A model generated the notes under the pieces. It saw nothing but the letters and a program-made list of their open reading frames with translations, was not told the DNA's origin and did no database searches. Below, in pieces: positions 53,591 through 62,200 of a stretch of DNA of 64,000 bases. The position numbers were made by a program, and so were the translations under genes. The stretch spans positions 4,402,001 through 4,466,000 of the forward strand of contig FSRV01000002.1 in assembly GCA_900142905.1 (NCBI GenBank), written 5' to 3'. Position 1 is the first letter of the stretch; each line of letters begins with the position of its first letter. Source of the stretch: Burkholderia sp. GAS332. Its GTDB lineage: Bacteria; Pseudomonadota; Gammaproteobacteria; Burkholderiales; Burkholderiaceae.

Positions 53591-54688
53591 GTGGGAATTG
53601 GAAAAGACGTGAAGTTGTTGGGCGGTGTGGGTTTTCTACTGCTGGGATGTTCGTCTGGGGCATTCGCGCAAAGCAGTGTTTATATCTCGGGTTTTCTCGG
53701 CGCTGGGGTCGGTTACACGAGCAACGTCGGAGGCCACTCAAGCGTGTCTGAAACCAATGGGGTATTGCGTCCCAACTCGTTTGCAATACAGGGCAAAGAA
53801 GACCTGGGTGACGGTCTGCAGGCGCTCTTCTATCTGGGTTCGCTGTTTTCGATGAGTACAGGAACGGTCCTTGGAGCGCCCGGTAGCCTTTTCTCCCGAG
53901 AATCCTATGTTGGCCTGTCGGATCAATATGGCACCCTGACCTTTGGTCAGCAGCGCGACTTTATGTTCGACATGACAGTGCATGGGTACGCGGGCGGCTT
54001 CAGCCAGGGCCTCTGGGGTGCTCACCAGGGGCCGTTTCCGAGCTTCGGCGTGCCGTACGTGATTGGCGGATCTTACGACTTTGACCGGCTCAATGGGGAA
54101 GCCGTTAATAACGCGGTCAAGTTCAGGAGCGCGAATTTCAGCGGGATGACCTTCGGAGCGATGTACGGCTTTGGTGGCGTTGCCGGTCATTTCGGAAACT
54201 CCAGCTCATCGAGTTTCACCGTCAACTATGAGTTCGGTTCAGGTGGTGTGGGTGCCGCGTATACGATGGCAAAGTCGCCCACCATCGACAATGGTAATGA
54301 TGGTATTCGGAACATCGGCGTAGGCGGGAAGTATCTGGTGGCGCCGGTTCAATTGTCGGTGCTGGGGACGATCTCTCGCAATACCGGAACCGGAGCGCAG
54401 ATCGATGCCGTCGACGCGACCGTGAGTTACGACATCACGCCGTTCTGGAATTTCGCCACGACCTATACCTATATGGGTGGTAATCACGTGCTCGATAGCG
54501 TGCACGCAAACCAGGCGGATGCTACGCTGACTTACCGTTTCTCGAAGCGCACGGCGGTATACGGAACCTATGTTTGGCAGAAGGCGTCGGGTAAGGGCGC
54601 GCTCGCCCGCATCAACTCGACTTTAACGAGCCCATCGAGTTCCGACGCCCAGACGATGGTGGGTATCAGCATCATGCATCTGTTCTAA
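53591..54688 (+). CDS. Gram-negative porin, Burkholderia type
   Basis: 365 residues. The GTG at 53591 has AAGGAG six bases upstream and gives a good signal peptide (VGFLLLGCSSGAFA, cut before QSSVYISG); an ATG at 53573 is possible but has no ribosome site. The body has the alternating beta-strands of OmpC-like trimeric porins: FAIQGKEDLGDGLQALFYLG, SRESYVGLSDQYGTLTFGQQ and a C-terminal strand ending IMHLF with terminal Phe. It may serve uptake for the adjacent esterase's substrate. Confidence 0.9.
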   Translation: MGIGKDVKLLGGVGFLLLGCSSGAFAQSSVYISGFLGAGVGYTSNVGGHSSVSETNGVLRPNSFAIQGKEDLGDGLQALFYLGSLFSMSTGTVLGAPGSLFSRESYVGLSDQYGTLTFGQQRDFMFDMTVHGYAGGFSQGLWGAHQGPFPSFGVPYVIGGSYDFDRLNGEAVNNAVKFRSANFSGMTFGAMYGFGGVAGHFGNSSSSSFTVNYEFGSGGVGAAYTMAKSPTIDNGNDGIRNIGVGGKYLVAPVQLSVLGTISRNTGTGAQIDAVDATVSYDITPFWNFATTYTYMGGNHVLDSVHANQADATLTYRFSKRTAVYGTYVWQKASGKGALARINSTLTSPSSSDAQTMVGISIMHLF

Positions 54689-54704
54689 CCGTCGCGCGGA
54701 GGCT

Positions 54705-54735
54705 CTTACCATGGGGACGTAATGTCCCCTGTAAG
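54705..54735 (+). terminator. Hairpin after the porin gene
   Basis: GGGGAC-GTAAT-GTCCCC, flanked by a second pairing of CTTAC with GTAAG. It begins 17 bp after the stop codon. T-rich sequence after it is limited. Confidence 0.55.
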
Positions 54736-54747
54736 GTCTTCCATTGA

Positions 54748-54855
54748 GTCGTATAGTGACTGGGTCCGCGGTGTTTGCTCTGCGGGGGCATCAGCCTTGG
54801 CCGGCTTCGTGCAGCTTTTATTTGCGACGGGTGCGAACGCTGGCCAACGAGCCGG
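54748..54855. repeat. Diverged intergenic repeat, copy A
   Basis: About 108 bp that aligns over its full length with 57001-57110. The best-conserved stretches are GCATCAG, TTGGCC and GCGAACGCTGGCCAACG. It lies outside any supported gene. Confidence 0.55.
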
Positions 54856-54860
54856 TCTAG

Positions 54861-55028
54861 TCACACCGAGCTAGTATCTGAATCCAATTCAGCCAGCGAG
54901 CCATCTGAACCTAGCTGCTGCCACGCCTTTTCCCAGTATTCCTGGGAACGCCCGTCGGGACTTCCTTCTTTCTCCCAAAGATAGAACGCAAGCGTACGAA
55001 TTTGCTCTTCGGTAACAGGCACATCCAT
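54861..55028 (-). CDS. DUF2934-domain small protein
   Basis: 55 residues from the ATG at 55028, with GGGAG upstream. It carries the DUF2934 pattern: VTEEQIRTLAFYLWEKEGSP then EYWEKAWQQL. These short helical proteins are common in Burkholderia and rhizobia; their function is unknown. It lies beside a repeat copy and a superinfection-immunity-like gene. Confidence 0.75.
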   Translation of the reverse strand: MDVPVTEEQIRTLAFYLWEKEGSPDGRSQEYWEKAWQQLGSDGSLAELDSDTSSV

Positions 55029-55171
55029 TTTCAATCTCCCAAAAAATACCTTCAATTGGCCGGAGCATTGTCGCTAGGGTCAATCGAGTCGACACCGCGA
55101 AAAGGAAGCACCGCACGGTGCCTGCCTTCCGCATAACAAACAACCTACTCATGCGTGGTCCGCGACAACCG

Positions 55172-55522
55172 CTAGCGGTAACGACGGTTTGCTGCGATCC
55201 GCGTGACTACTGGCACCAAGCGGGGGTTCAACACCGGAACTGAGCCGGCACGACTTTTCGCTCGCGCAACGATTGCATCAATGGTGACTCGTGCGACCGC
55301 GCGTTGTGCCCGCCTTGCGAAGTGCTTCATACGGCGGTCACTGACCGGGTGCCGTGCCCATATCAGCGCTGCGAACCAACCGATAACTGTCCACCCGAGC
55401 AGGATGTTCACCATGGTCACCGCGAAGGCGTCTTCGCGTTCTCTAGCGTCTGCAATCATTGCGGGCGCCAGATAGAGCATCAGCGCACCCAAAAACACCG
55501 CACCTTCGATAACCTTCAACAT
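55172..55522 (-). CDS. Superinfection-immunity-like membrane protein
   Basis: 116 residues with two membrane helices in the N-terminal half (AVFLGALMLYLAPAMIADAR and ILLGWTVIGWFAALIWA). The LGWTxIGWxxALxWA pattern is that of the superinfection immunity family named after phage T4 Imm. The C-terminal half is basic and probably cytoplasmic. Such genes are common outside phages and need not act in phage exclusion. No phage genes are nearby. Confidence 0.72.
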   Translation of the reverse strand: MLKVIEGAVFLGALMLYLAPAMIADAREREDAFAVTMVNILLGWTVIGWFAALIWARHPVSDRRMKHFARRAQRAVARVTIDAIVARAKSRAGSVPVLNPRLVPVVTRIAANRRYR

Positions 55523-55565
55523 TTCTACACCTCGCTACACTCTTGGTCAGCTGACGAGCTTCAGA

Positions 55566-55841
55566 TCAGTGGCCTGCGTACAGACGGCCAACAGACTCGA
55601 CAGACTGACGGATGCCAGACGCCGACGATGACGCAACGACACCACCGTACGAATCATTGACGGAGCCGACCGCATCGTTGCGTTCAGCCGCAACAGTCTG
55701 CGCACTCTGGCCTCGCTGTGACGCCGGTGCGCCGACCGAGGGCCGGTAGGAAGGTGCTGGGCCGTAACCGCTGGCAAAAGCAGGTGCTGCGATAGAGGTA
55801 GTAGCTCCAATGAGCAACGCCACAAGAATTTTGCTTTTCAT
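55566..55841 (-). CDS. Small secreted protein of unknown function
   Basis: 91 residues with a clear signal peptide (KSKILVALLIGATTSIAAPA, cut near FASG). The mature part is Gly/Ser/Ala-rich with SYGGVVASSSASG. It resembles the short periplasmic proteins frequent in Burkholderia (DUF4148-like), but the defining motif is not obvious. It lies on the same strand as the immunity-like gene, 43 bp upstream of it. Confidence 0.6.
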   Translation of the reverse strand: MKSKILVALLIGATTSIAAPAFASGYGPAPSYRPSVGAPASQRGQSAQTVAAERNDAVGSVNDSYGGVVASSSASGIRQSVESVGRLYAGH

Positions 55842-56090
55842 GATGCAATCTCCGATCCGATTTCAGGAGCGCCGCAAGTCGAGTGAGACGCGCGCCGCTT
55901 ACGAGAGTCAGTTTAGATGTGGCCTATCTTTTTTCTAGGCCGATAGCGTGAAATCACAATTGCAAAAGGCCAAACAATGGCGCTCGCTACCGCCCGTCGC
56001 GGGTTCGCGGGTATCTGTATGGTGGAGGAGGTCTGCGCACTGTCCCCTTGCGCGCCAATGACTGCGGAAACGCATGCTGCTGAAAGTCGT

Positions 56091-56321
56091 CAGGAGACGA
56101 CCATGAGCCTTGCTGGCAAGACACTATTCATGTCCGGCGGCAGTCGCGGCATCGGACTCGCGATTGCACTCAGAGCCGCACGCGACGGCGCGAATGTCGT
56201 GATTGCCGCAAAGACCGCCGACGCAGACCCGCGTCTCGAGGGTACGACTCACACGGCGGCTGCAGCTATTGAAGCTGCTGGTGGCAAGGCGCTCCCGCTG
56301 GTTGTGGATATTCGCGACGAA
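56091..56321 (+). pseudogene. Duplicated 5' fragment of the SDR gene at 59826
   Basis: 231 bp nearly identical to 59814-60044, with five differences, four of them silent. It carries the ribosome site, the start (56103) and the first 73 codons, including the SGGSRGIGLA cofactor motif. After 56321 the sequence is unrelated, and the frame runs on into unrelated codons to 56432. No catalytic Tyr-Lys, so not functional. Confidence 0.85.
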
Positions 56322-56400
56322 TCTCCGTCGCCTCTTGTAACCAATTGTGTGTGTCCGCGATCAACGGGCGCAACGGTAACGCCTGCGCTCACAGCCCTAC

Positions 56401-56655
56401 TCATAGAGCCGGCGGTCCGGGCAAGCGTATGAAATTTTCGATGAGCCTTAGCAGGTCTATCTCGTCGGGTCGGGTGCCCCAGCGACTGTGCCCCGAAACA
56501 GATGCAATGGCAAACCACGAATGCGGTGGAAACCATTCTGCTCGCACTGTGATGCCGCCGATGATTCGTAGCCGTCCCGTGTCGCAGAGAAATTCAGCTT
56601 GAATCCTTTCGCCGCCTATGGTTTTGCTGGCAATAACTGGGGTGGACCGAAACAT
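56401..56655 (-). CDS. Small hypothetical protein
   Basis: 84 residues from the ATG at 56655 with an excellent AGGAGG site upstream. It contains LRIIGGITVRAEWFPPHSWF and ends EIDLLRLIENFIRLPG. No family recognised; no signal peptide or membrane helix. The good start and unbroken frame argue for a real gene. Confidence 0.45.
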   Translation of the reverse strand: MFRSTPVIASKTIGGERIQAEFLCDTGRLRIIGGITVRAEWFPPHSWFAIASVSGHSRWGTRPDEIDLLRLIENFIRLPGPPAL

Positions 56656-57131
56656 AGTGTCCTCCTGGGGGTTTCTGCTGCTGAAACGAACGCTCGTGTG
56701 ATTGCTCTCCCCAAGAAAACGAACACGGATTCAATGTTTTCACCGGCCCTCAAATCGGCGCGGGAGATGAACCAAACAGATAAATCCTAACGGGGAAGAG
56801 GCAAGTTACATGCCGGGTTGAGCAAACGACCAGGAATCGGTCTTTTGACCATTTCGGCGTCCAGCGTAAGCCCCTTTCGGGAGCAGTTACCCTCGGTAGC
56901 GCACTAGGTTGAAGAGCGAGGCACCTGTTGCGTGCGGCGTCGGCCACCCATCAACCCTCTTTAGTTTATTTTTTTTACACTTGCGCCGACACTCCGCGGA
57001 GTCCGATACTGACTTGGCCCGCGTCGTCTCCTTTGTGGGTGCATCAGTCTTGGCCCGTTCCACGCGGGCTTCTTTTGAGTGATGCCTGCGAACGCTGGCC
57101 AACGGGCCGGACGCGTAATTCCGGAGGCGCC
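56656..57131. other. Intergenic stretch with repeat copy B
   Basis: No supported gene. The second copy of the diverged repeat occupies 57001-57110, directly upstream of the zinc-ribbon-like gene. A T-rich run lies at about 56963-56977. Confidence 0.45.
57001..57110. repeat. Diverged intergenic repeat, copy B
   Basis: Partner of 54748-54855; it ends 21 bp before the start of the small CxxC protein gene. Copies differ at roughly a third of positions and by a 2-bp length difference. Confidence 0.55.
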
Positions 57132-57338
57132 ATGGAAGTCTGCGACGGATGTGCCGACATTGACGGGCGGCCCGTTGACGTTCAACGGCAAGAAGTTACT
57201 TTGATAGGGGTGGCTGAACGTAACGGCACGCTCGCGCTCGAACATTATCGCTGCGATAAATGCCAGGCGATTATTGCCAGACGATTTACGGGCGACTCCG
57301 ATGAGCGTGTCTGGAGCGTAATCGAAGCCGCACACTAG
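57132..57338 (+). CDS. Small zinc-ribbon-like protein
   Basis: 68 residues from the ATG at 57132 with GGAGG upstream. Two Cys pairs, VCDGCADIDG at the N-terminus and YRCDKCQAIIARR in the middle, suggest one metal-binding ribbon. Function unknown. Confidence 0.6.
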   Translation: MEVCDGCADIDGRPVDVQRQEVTLIGVAERNGTLALEHYRCDKCQAIIARRFTGDSDERVWSVIEAAH

Positions 57339-57455
57339 CGACCAACCGCCTCCGAATTGCGAGCGCCTTCGCGCGCGACCATACCCGTCGCGTAGGCCCG
57401 CGACATCAATTTCCGACCGAGACTGCCTATATCCTTCCGAGGCCTGTGCGATGGT

Positions 57456-58349
57456 TCATGCGAGGAAGTGTTCTGCTATCCAGTCGATGAAAACTCTCAG
57501 TCGGTTGCTCAAATATCTATTGGGCGGATACACAACGTAGAACGGATAGGGCGCAGGGCGCCAGTCCTCAAGAATCGGTACGATGTCACCTGCTTCGATA
57601 TGCGATTGCGCCGTGTACAGGAAGGTCTGAATAACGCCGAGGCCCGCCAGACCCGCCGCAAAGTGTGCGTTGCTTTCGTTCACCCCTATGACATGGGGTA
57701 CAGCAAGTTCGATTTTCTCTTTGCCGCGAGCGAAGTACATTGGCGTCGGTCGACCGGTTCGTGTCGATATGTAATTCACTATCGAATGGCCCGTTTCCAA
57801 ATCGCGAGGTTTGCGTGGCACGCCGTGCTTTTCAAGGTAGCCGGGGGTTGCGCAGGTCACCCTCGGTGCGTTGCCAATCAATCTGGCAACCAGCGAGAGG
57901 TCATTAAGTTCGCCACCACGGATAACACAATCGACGTTGTCGCTAATCAGGTCGACCTGTCGGTCGCTGACTCCGAAGTCAATGCTGATGTCCGGATATT
58001 TCGCAAGAAAGTCGGGAAGAGCGGGGATAACGACCAGGCGAGCAAACGTGCCGCCGATGTCGACACGCAGGTGACCGCGCGGCTTACCTTGCGCGGATTG
58101 GAAGCTTGAGTCGATGTCTTCCAAACGTTGGAGGAGCGCAGCCGTTTTCTCATAGTAAGCCGCTCCGTCCGAGGTTACTGTGACCCGTCGCGTCGTACGA
58201 AGCAGTAGCTTCACGCCGAGGTGCTTTTCGAGGGTGCGCACAAGCTTGCTCACGGTTGCCAACGGAATCTGCAGCGAGTCGGCCGCCTTCGTGAAAGTGC
58301 CGGCTTCTACCACACGGGCAAACGCCCGGATTGCGAGTAACTGGTCCAA
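57456..58349 (-). CDS. LysR-family transcriptional regulator
   Basis: 297 residues. The start is TTG at 58349 with AAGGGG upstream, giving the usual N-terminus DQLLAIRAFARVVEAGTFTK; no in-frame ATG exists upstream. The HTH contains AADSLQIPLATVSKLVRTLE. The substrate-binding domain includes DVDCVIRGG-like sequence (here DNVDCVIRGGEL). Divergent from the SDR gene, with a perfect dyad in between: the common LysR/oxidoreductase arrangement. Confidence 0.86.
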   Translation of the reverse strand: MDQLLAIRAFARVVEAGTFTKAADSLQIPLATVSKLVRTLEKHLGVKLLLRTTRRVTVTSDGAAYYEKTAALLQRLEDIDSSFQSAQGKPRGHLRVDIGGTFARLVVIPALPDFLAKYPDISIDFGVSDRQVDLISDNVDCVIRGGELNDLSLVARLIGNAPRVTCATPGYLEKHGVPRKPRDLETGHSIVNYISTRTGRPTPMYFARGKEKIELAVPHVIGVNESNAHFAAGLAGLGVIQTFLYTAQSHIEAGDIVPILEDWRPAPYPFYVVYPPNRYLSNRLRVFIDWIAEHFLA

Positions 58350-58406
58350 CGATAGCGCCCCTTTGAGCAGATGCCGATGCCGGGCTTCAACGATTAGCCG
58401 CTTTGA

Positions 58407-58426
58407 TTATCTACGATAGTAGATAA
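58407..58426. promoter_or_regulatory. Perfect inverted repeat in the LysR/SDR divergent promoter
   Basis: TTATCTAC-GATA-GTAGATAA, an 8-bp perfect dyad in an AT-rich stretch 58 bp upstream of the LysR start and about 157 bp upstream of the SDR start. A strong candidate LysR operator. Confidence 0.6.
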
Positions 58427-58582
58427 AGCATTCGCATTTCGCTACTTTTTCTAATGATTCGCGGGCCGTACATTGAGCCCCATGGTCACCGGCAATCGCG
58501 TAGAGGTCTACCGCTAGCGCTGAGGTCACCAGCGGTCGGATAGAACCCTACCACCGCCTCACTAAACGAACTGGAGTCAATC

Positions 58583-59335
58583 ATGACGACGCGCAAACTT
58601 GAAGGCAAAGTAGCTTTGGTCACTGGCGGTACGAGCGGTATTGGTCTGGCATCCGCTCAGGAATTCGCGGCGCAAGGCGCGAAGGTGTTCATCACCGGCC
58701 GCCGGCAGGCAGAACTCGACGCAGCGGTCGCGGCGATTGGCGACGCCGCGGTAGGCATTCGCGGCGACGCTTCGAATCTGGATGACCTGGACCGCGTGTA
58801 CCAGGAAATCGCGGCAAAGAGCGGTCACCTCGATGTCCTGTTTGCGAACGCCGGCGGCGGCGACATGCTCCCGCTCGGCTCCATCACCGAAGAGCAGTTC
58901 GACCGGATTTTTTCGGTGAACGTTAAGGGTGTGCTGTTCACCGTTCAGAAGGCGCTTCCACTTTTGCGCGATGGTAGCTCGGTAATTTTGATGGCATCGA
59001 CGACGTCGATGAAGGGTACGGCCAATTTCAGCGTCTACAGCGCAAGCAAGGCCGCGGTGCGTAACTTCGCCCGCTCGTGGTTGCTCGACCTGAAACCCCG
59101 GAACATCCGCGTAAACGCAGTGAGCCCGGGACCGGTTCGCACGCCTGGCCTCGGTGAACTCGTTCCCGCAGAGCATCGGGAAGGCCTGTTCGCCCATCTG
59201 TCCTCGATAGTGCCGATGGGGCGTTTGGGCGAACCCTCCGAAGTCGCAAAGGCCGTCACATTCCTCGCATCTGACGACAGCAGCTTCGTGAACGGCATCG
59301 AACTGTTTGTCGATGGCGGTACCGCACAAATTTAA
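58583..59335 (+). CDS. Short-chain dehydrogenase/reductase
   Basis: 250 residues, classical SDR. The cofactor motif [10 protein letters not shown] is near residue 12, FANAGGG replaces NNAG, and the active site has Ser in LMASTTS with YSASKAA (Tyr-x3-Lys). The C-terminus [16 protein letters not shown] is typical. NAD(P)-dependent alcohol/ketone conversion is expected; the substrate is unknown. Regulated most likely by the divergent LysR. Confidence 0.9.
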   Translation: MTTRKLEGKVALVTGGTSGIGLASAQEFAAQGAKVFITGRRQAELDAAVAAIGDAAVGIRGDASNLDDLDRVYQEIAAKSGHLDVLFANAGGGDMLPLGSITEEQFDRIFSVNVKGVLFTVQKALPLLRDGSSVILMASTTSMKGTANFSVYSASKAAVRNFARSWLLDLKPRNIRVNAVSPGPVRTPGLGELVPAEHREGLFAHLSSIVPMGRLGEPSEVAKAVTFLASDDSSFVNGIELFVDGGTAQI

Positions 59336-59347
59336 GCCTTCCGCGTA

Positions 59348-59379
59348 GGTTCCGGTACGCGTTCGTGCGTCCTGGAACC
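59348..59379 (+). terminator. Hairpin after the SDR gene
   Basis: GGTTCC and GGAACC form the base of the stem, and ACGC pairs with GCGT inside. It begins 12 bp after the stop codon. No T-tract. Confidence 0.55.
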
Positions 59380-59403
59380 CACGTGACCATCACTGAGATT
59401 CCC

Positions 59404-59554
59404 ATGATTACGCTACACACCTGGACCACGCCCAACGGGCGGAAGGTCTCGATTATGCTGGAAGAACTCGGCATCGCTTAAGACGTCAATGCGGTGAATC
59501 TCGGCAAGAACGCGCAGTTCGCCCCCCCAGTTTCTCGCCATCTCGCCGAACAAC
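59404..59554 (+). pseudogene. Glutathione S-transferase N-terminal fragment
   Basis: Reads MITLHTWTTPNGRKVSIMLE, then ELGIA, then a TAA stop (59479-59481) where relatives have Tyr, then DVNAVNLGKNAQFAPP. An extra C in the run at 59521-59529 shifts the frame, and FLAISPNN follows. The thioredoxin-fold N-terminus of a GST, broken twice and cut after about 50 codons. Confidence 0.8.
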
Positions 59555-59713
59555 ACCGTGTTCGCGATAGCGTCTCTTGGTTGCGCAGCCGCACCTGACC
59601 TTAGCTGGCTCTGGGCTTTCCGGGTAATGCAAGGCGTCTCTGCAGGCGCGGGAACGGTAGTCGCTCGAGCCATCATTCGCGACGTGTATGCGGGTCCGCG
59701 GGCAGCTCGCCTT
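59555..59713 (+). pseudogene. Bcr/CflA-type MFS transporter fragment
   Basis: Starts exactly where the GST remnant ends: VFAIASLGCAAAPDLSWLWA then FRVMQGVSAGAGTVVARAI and DVYAGPRAARL. This is the helix 3-4 region of a Bcr/CflA drug-resistance transporter. Both ends are missing. Confidence 0.75.
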
Positions 59714-59825
59714 CGGATGTATCGGACTAGCGTTATGGTTGTTGCATTCAACCAAACGAATCAAGGGGAGTAACACCGTGTTTCCTACGTAAGCGTATGC
59801 TGGTGTAAATCATCAGGAGACGACC

Positions 59826-60710
59826 ATGAGCCTTGCTGGCAAGACACTATTCATGTCCGGCGGCAGTCGTGGCATCGGACTCGCGATTGCACTCAGAGCC
59901 GCACGCGACGGCGCGAATGTCGTGATTGCCGCAAAGACCGCCGACGCAGACCCGCGTCTCGAGGGGACGATTCACACGGCGGCTGCAGCTATTGAAGCTG
60001 CTGGCGGCAAGGCGCTCCCGCTTGTTGTGGATATTCGCGACGAAGAACGCGTGCAAGCCGCCGTTGCCGAGGCCGTTGCGTTGTTCGGTGGCATCGATAT
60101 TCTCGTGAACAATGCGAGCGCGATTCGACTGACGGGCACGCTTGACACACCCGTCAAACGGTACGACCTGATGCATGGGGTCAATGGCAGAGGCACGTTC
60201 GTGTGCGCGCAAGCGTGCCTGCCGCATCTCCTCAATGCGGCGAACCCGCACATCCTCACACTGTCCCCACCACTGGTCCAGGACGCGAAGTGGTTTAGCG
60301 ACTTTCCGGCATACACCATTGCAAAATACACGATGAGCCTGTTCACGCTGGCGCTTGCCGGCGAGTTTAAAGATCGTGGTGTCGCCGTCAATTCACTATG
60401 GCCCCGAACAGCTATCGCGACCGCCGCTGTGCGAAATGAGATTGGCGGTAAGGACATGATTGCAGCGTGTCGCAAGCCTGAGATAGTCGCTGACGCGGCC
60501 CACTATATCCTGACGCGCCCAGCCAGGGCGTGTTCGGGAAACTTCTTCCTCGACGACGAAGTTCTGCTGGCAGCCGGGGTGCGCGACTTTGCACAGTACG
60601 ACGTGCAGGCAGGGGCCGCGTTGCAAGCGGATTTCTTTGTTGAGGCGTTGCCGGGCATGTTGCCGGCGGACAATATGACGAAGCGGGCGTCCCGCAACCC
60701 ACTCCGCTAG
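59826..60710 (+). CDS. SDR-family oxidoreductase (HSDL2-like)
   Basis: 294 residues with a GGAGA site upstream. Motifs: SGGSRGIGLAIALRAARDGA, NNASAIRLTGT, then YTIAKYTMSLFTLALAGEFK carrying Tyr and Lys. The stretch INPILTL-like around LTLSPPLV and the LWPRTAIATAAVRN segment match the hydroxysteroid-dehydrogenase-like 2 group. Its 5' 219 bp are duplicated at 56103-56321. The substrate is unknown. Confidence 0.86.
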   Translation: MSLAGKTLFMSGGSRGIGLAIALRAARDGANVVIAAKTADADPRLEGTIHTAAAAIEAAGGKALPLVVDIRDEERVQAAVAEAVALFGGIDILVNNASAIRLTGTLDTPVKRYDLMHGVNGRGTFVCAQACLPHLLNAANPHILTLSPPLVQDAKWFSDFPAYTIAKYTMSLFTLALAGEFKDRGVAVNSLWPRTAIATAAVRNEIGGKDMIAACRKPEIVADAAHYILTRPARACSGNFFLDDEVLLAAGVRDFAQYDVQAGAALQADFFVEALPGMLPADNMTKRASRNPLR

Positions 60711-61198
60711 CTTGACGAGGCCGATTCGGGCGTTGCGCCTATCGGCAGATTGCGAGAAGGCATTCGTATCTGTTCACCTTCGCGGACCACGTTGTGGCGG
60801 AGCAAAGACGGGCGGCCAGTCACCCGCCAGCCCCGCCTTTGCCCCGTTTTGTAGTCACGTGTCGCTAGCACGGACCACATCTACATCATAGTCACTGCGT
60901 CGGCGCGCGGCGGAGATTTTCACCGGCGGCGCAGCGCATCAGTCGCCGGCGTCTGGCGTCCTGCGAGGATTTGCCGAATCGCTGCCAGCGACTGCTCGGC
61001 CCCCGTTTTCTTCTCCCATTCCCTTCTGTACTGGACGCGGCGCGCGTATCGGCAAGCCGCGTGCGCCTCCGCGCCAGGCCGGCGATGAGTTCTGTAGCAG
61101 TAGGGCGGATCGGCTATGACATGCGGCACAACCTGAATGGCATTGTCAGGTTGGGGGGCGGTCGCGTGAGATGGCGCGATGACGAAATCTCAATCGCC
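60711..61198. other. Intergenic, no gene seen
   Basis: 488 bp between the SDR stop and the converging aldo/keto reductase stop. GC-rich, with only frames that look like shadows. No convincing terminator with a T-tract was seen. Confidence 0.45.
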
Positions 61199-62200
61199 CT
61201 ATACGCGGCGACCTTCGATCGGATATCCCGGATCCGTATAGCCCGGGGTCGATGCGTGGCCGGGCGGCACCAGACTGTCTACGAACTTCTCGTCTTCGGG
61301 TCCCAGTTGCACGTTCAGCGCCTGAACGTAGCTGTCCCAATGAGCCTCTGTGCGAGGACCGGCGATAGTCGAGCTGACGAGTTTGTTCTTGAGCACCCAC
61401 GCCAAGGCGAAGGCGATCGAAGTTGTCCCGCGTGCCTGGGCGTGGGCGGCAACCTGTTGCGCGATCGCCAGCGATTCAGGCCGCCATTCCGTTTGCTGGA
61501 TGCGCTTGTCGCCGCGCCCTGCGCGCGAATCCGGCGGTGGCGCACCATCCAGTGCGTATTTGCCGGTCAGCACACCGCGAGCCAGCGGGCTATACGGCAC
61601 GACGCCGATGCCGTAATGTGCGGCCGCGGGCAGTTGCTCGACCTCGGCGGTACGATCCACCATGTTGTAGAGCGGCTCGCTTGCAACCGGCCGATCGATG
61701 CCGAGTTGGTCAGCAAGACGCACGATTTCGGCAATGCGCCAGCCGCGGAAGTTGGACATACCGAAGTAACGAACCTTACCCTGGCGAATCAAATCGCCAA
61801 TCGCGCGGACACCTTCTTCGAGCGGTGCGTCGAGCAGCGCGCGATGGAAGTAGAGGATATCGATGTAGTCCGTGCCCAGGCGTTTGAGGCTGGCTTCGAC
61901 TGACTGGATGATCCACTTGCGCGACTGGCCTTGTTCGTTCGGACCCTGAGTCGTCGGATAGCCAAACTTCGTGGCGATCACCCAACTGTCGCGCCGCTCG
62001 GCAATCGCTCGGCCGACGATTTCCTCGGAACGGCCGGCGTGGTAAACATCCGCCGTGTCGATGAAATTGACCCCCTGATCGAACGCCTTATCGATGATTC
62101 GCTTCGACGTGGTTTCGTCCGTTTCTCCACCGAACATCATCGCGCCGAGACACAAGGGCGAAACCTTGAGGGCGCTACGGCCCAGATATCGATAATCCAT
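61199..62200 (-). CDS. Aldo/keto reductase
   Basis: 333 residues. The catalytic tetrad is visible: Asp and Tyr in FIDTADVYHAGRSEEIVG, Lys in VIATKFGYP and His in DILYFHRALLDAPLEEGVRA. It starts MDYRYLGRSALKVSPLCLGA, the usual family N-terminus, with AAAGG upstream. An NADPH-dependent carbonyl reductase; the substrate is unknown. Confidence 0.9.
   Translation of the reverse strand: MDYRYLGRSALKVSPLCLGAMMFGGETDETTSKRIIDKAFDQGVNFIDTADVYHAGRSEEIVGRAIAERRDSWVIATKFGYPTTQGPNEQGQSRKWIIQSVEASLKRLGTDYIDILYFHRALLDAPLEEGVRAIGDLIRQGKVRYFGMSNFRGWRIAEIVRLADQLGIDRPVASEPLYNMVDRTAEVEQLPAAAHYGIGVVPYSPLARGVLTGKYALDGAPPPDSRAGRGDKRIQQTEWRPESLAIAQQVAAHAQARGTTSIAFALAWVLKNKLVSSTIAGPRTEAHWDSYVQALNVQLGPEDEKFVDSLVPPGHASTPGYTDPGYPIEGRRV

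Noticed and set aside
55172..55522. Prophage signal from the superinfection-immunity-like gene
   Set aside because: No integrase, structural or lysis genes nearby; this family is common outside phages.
60971..61903. 310-codon plus-strand frame over the aldo/keto reductase
   Set aside because: Antisense shadow; the minus strand has the complete catalytic tetrad and a good start.
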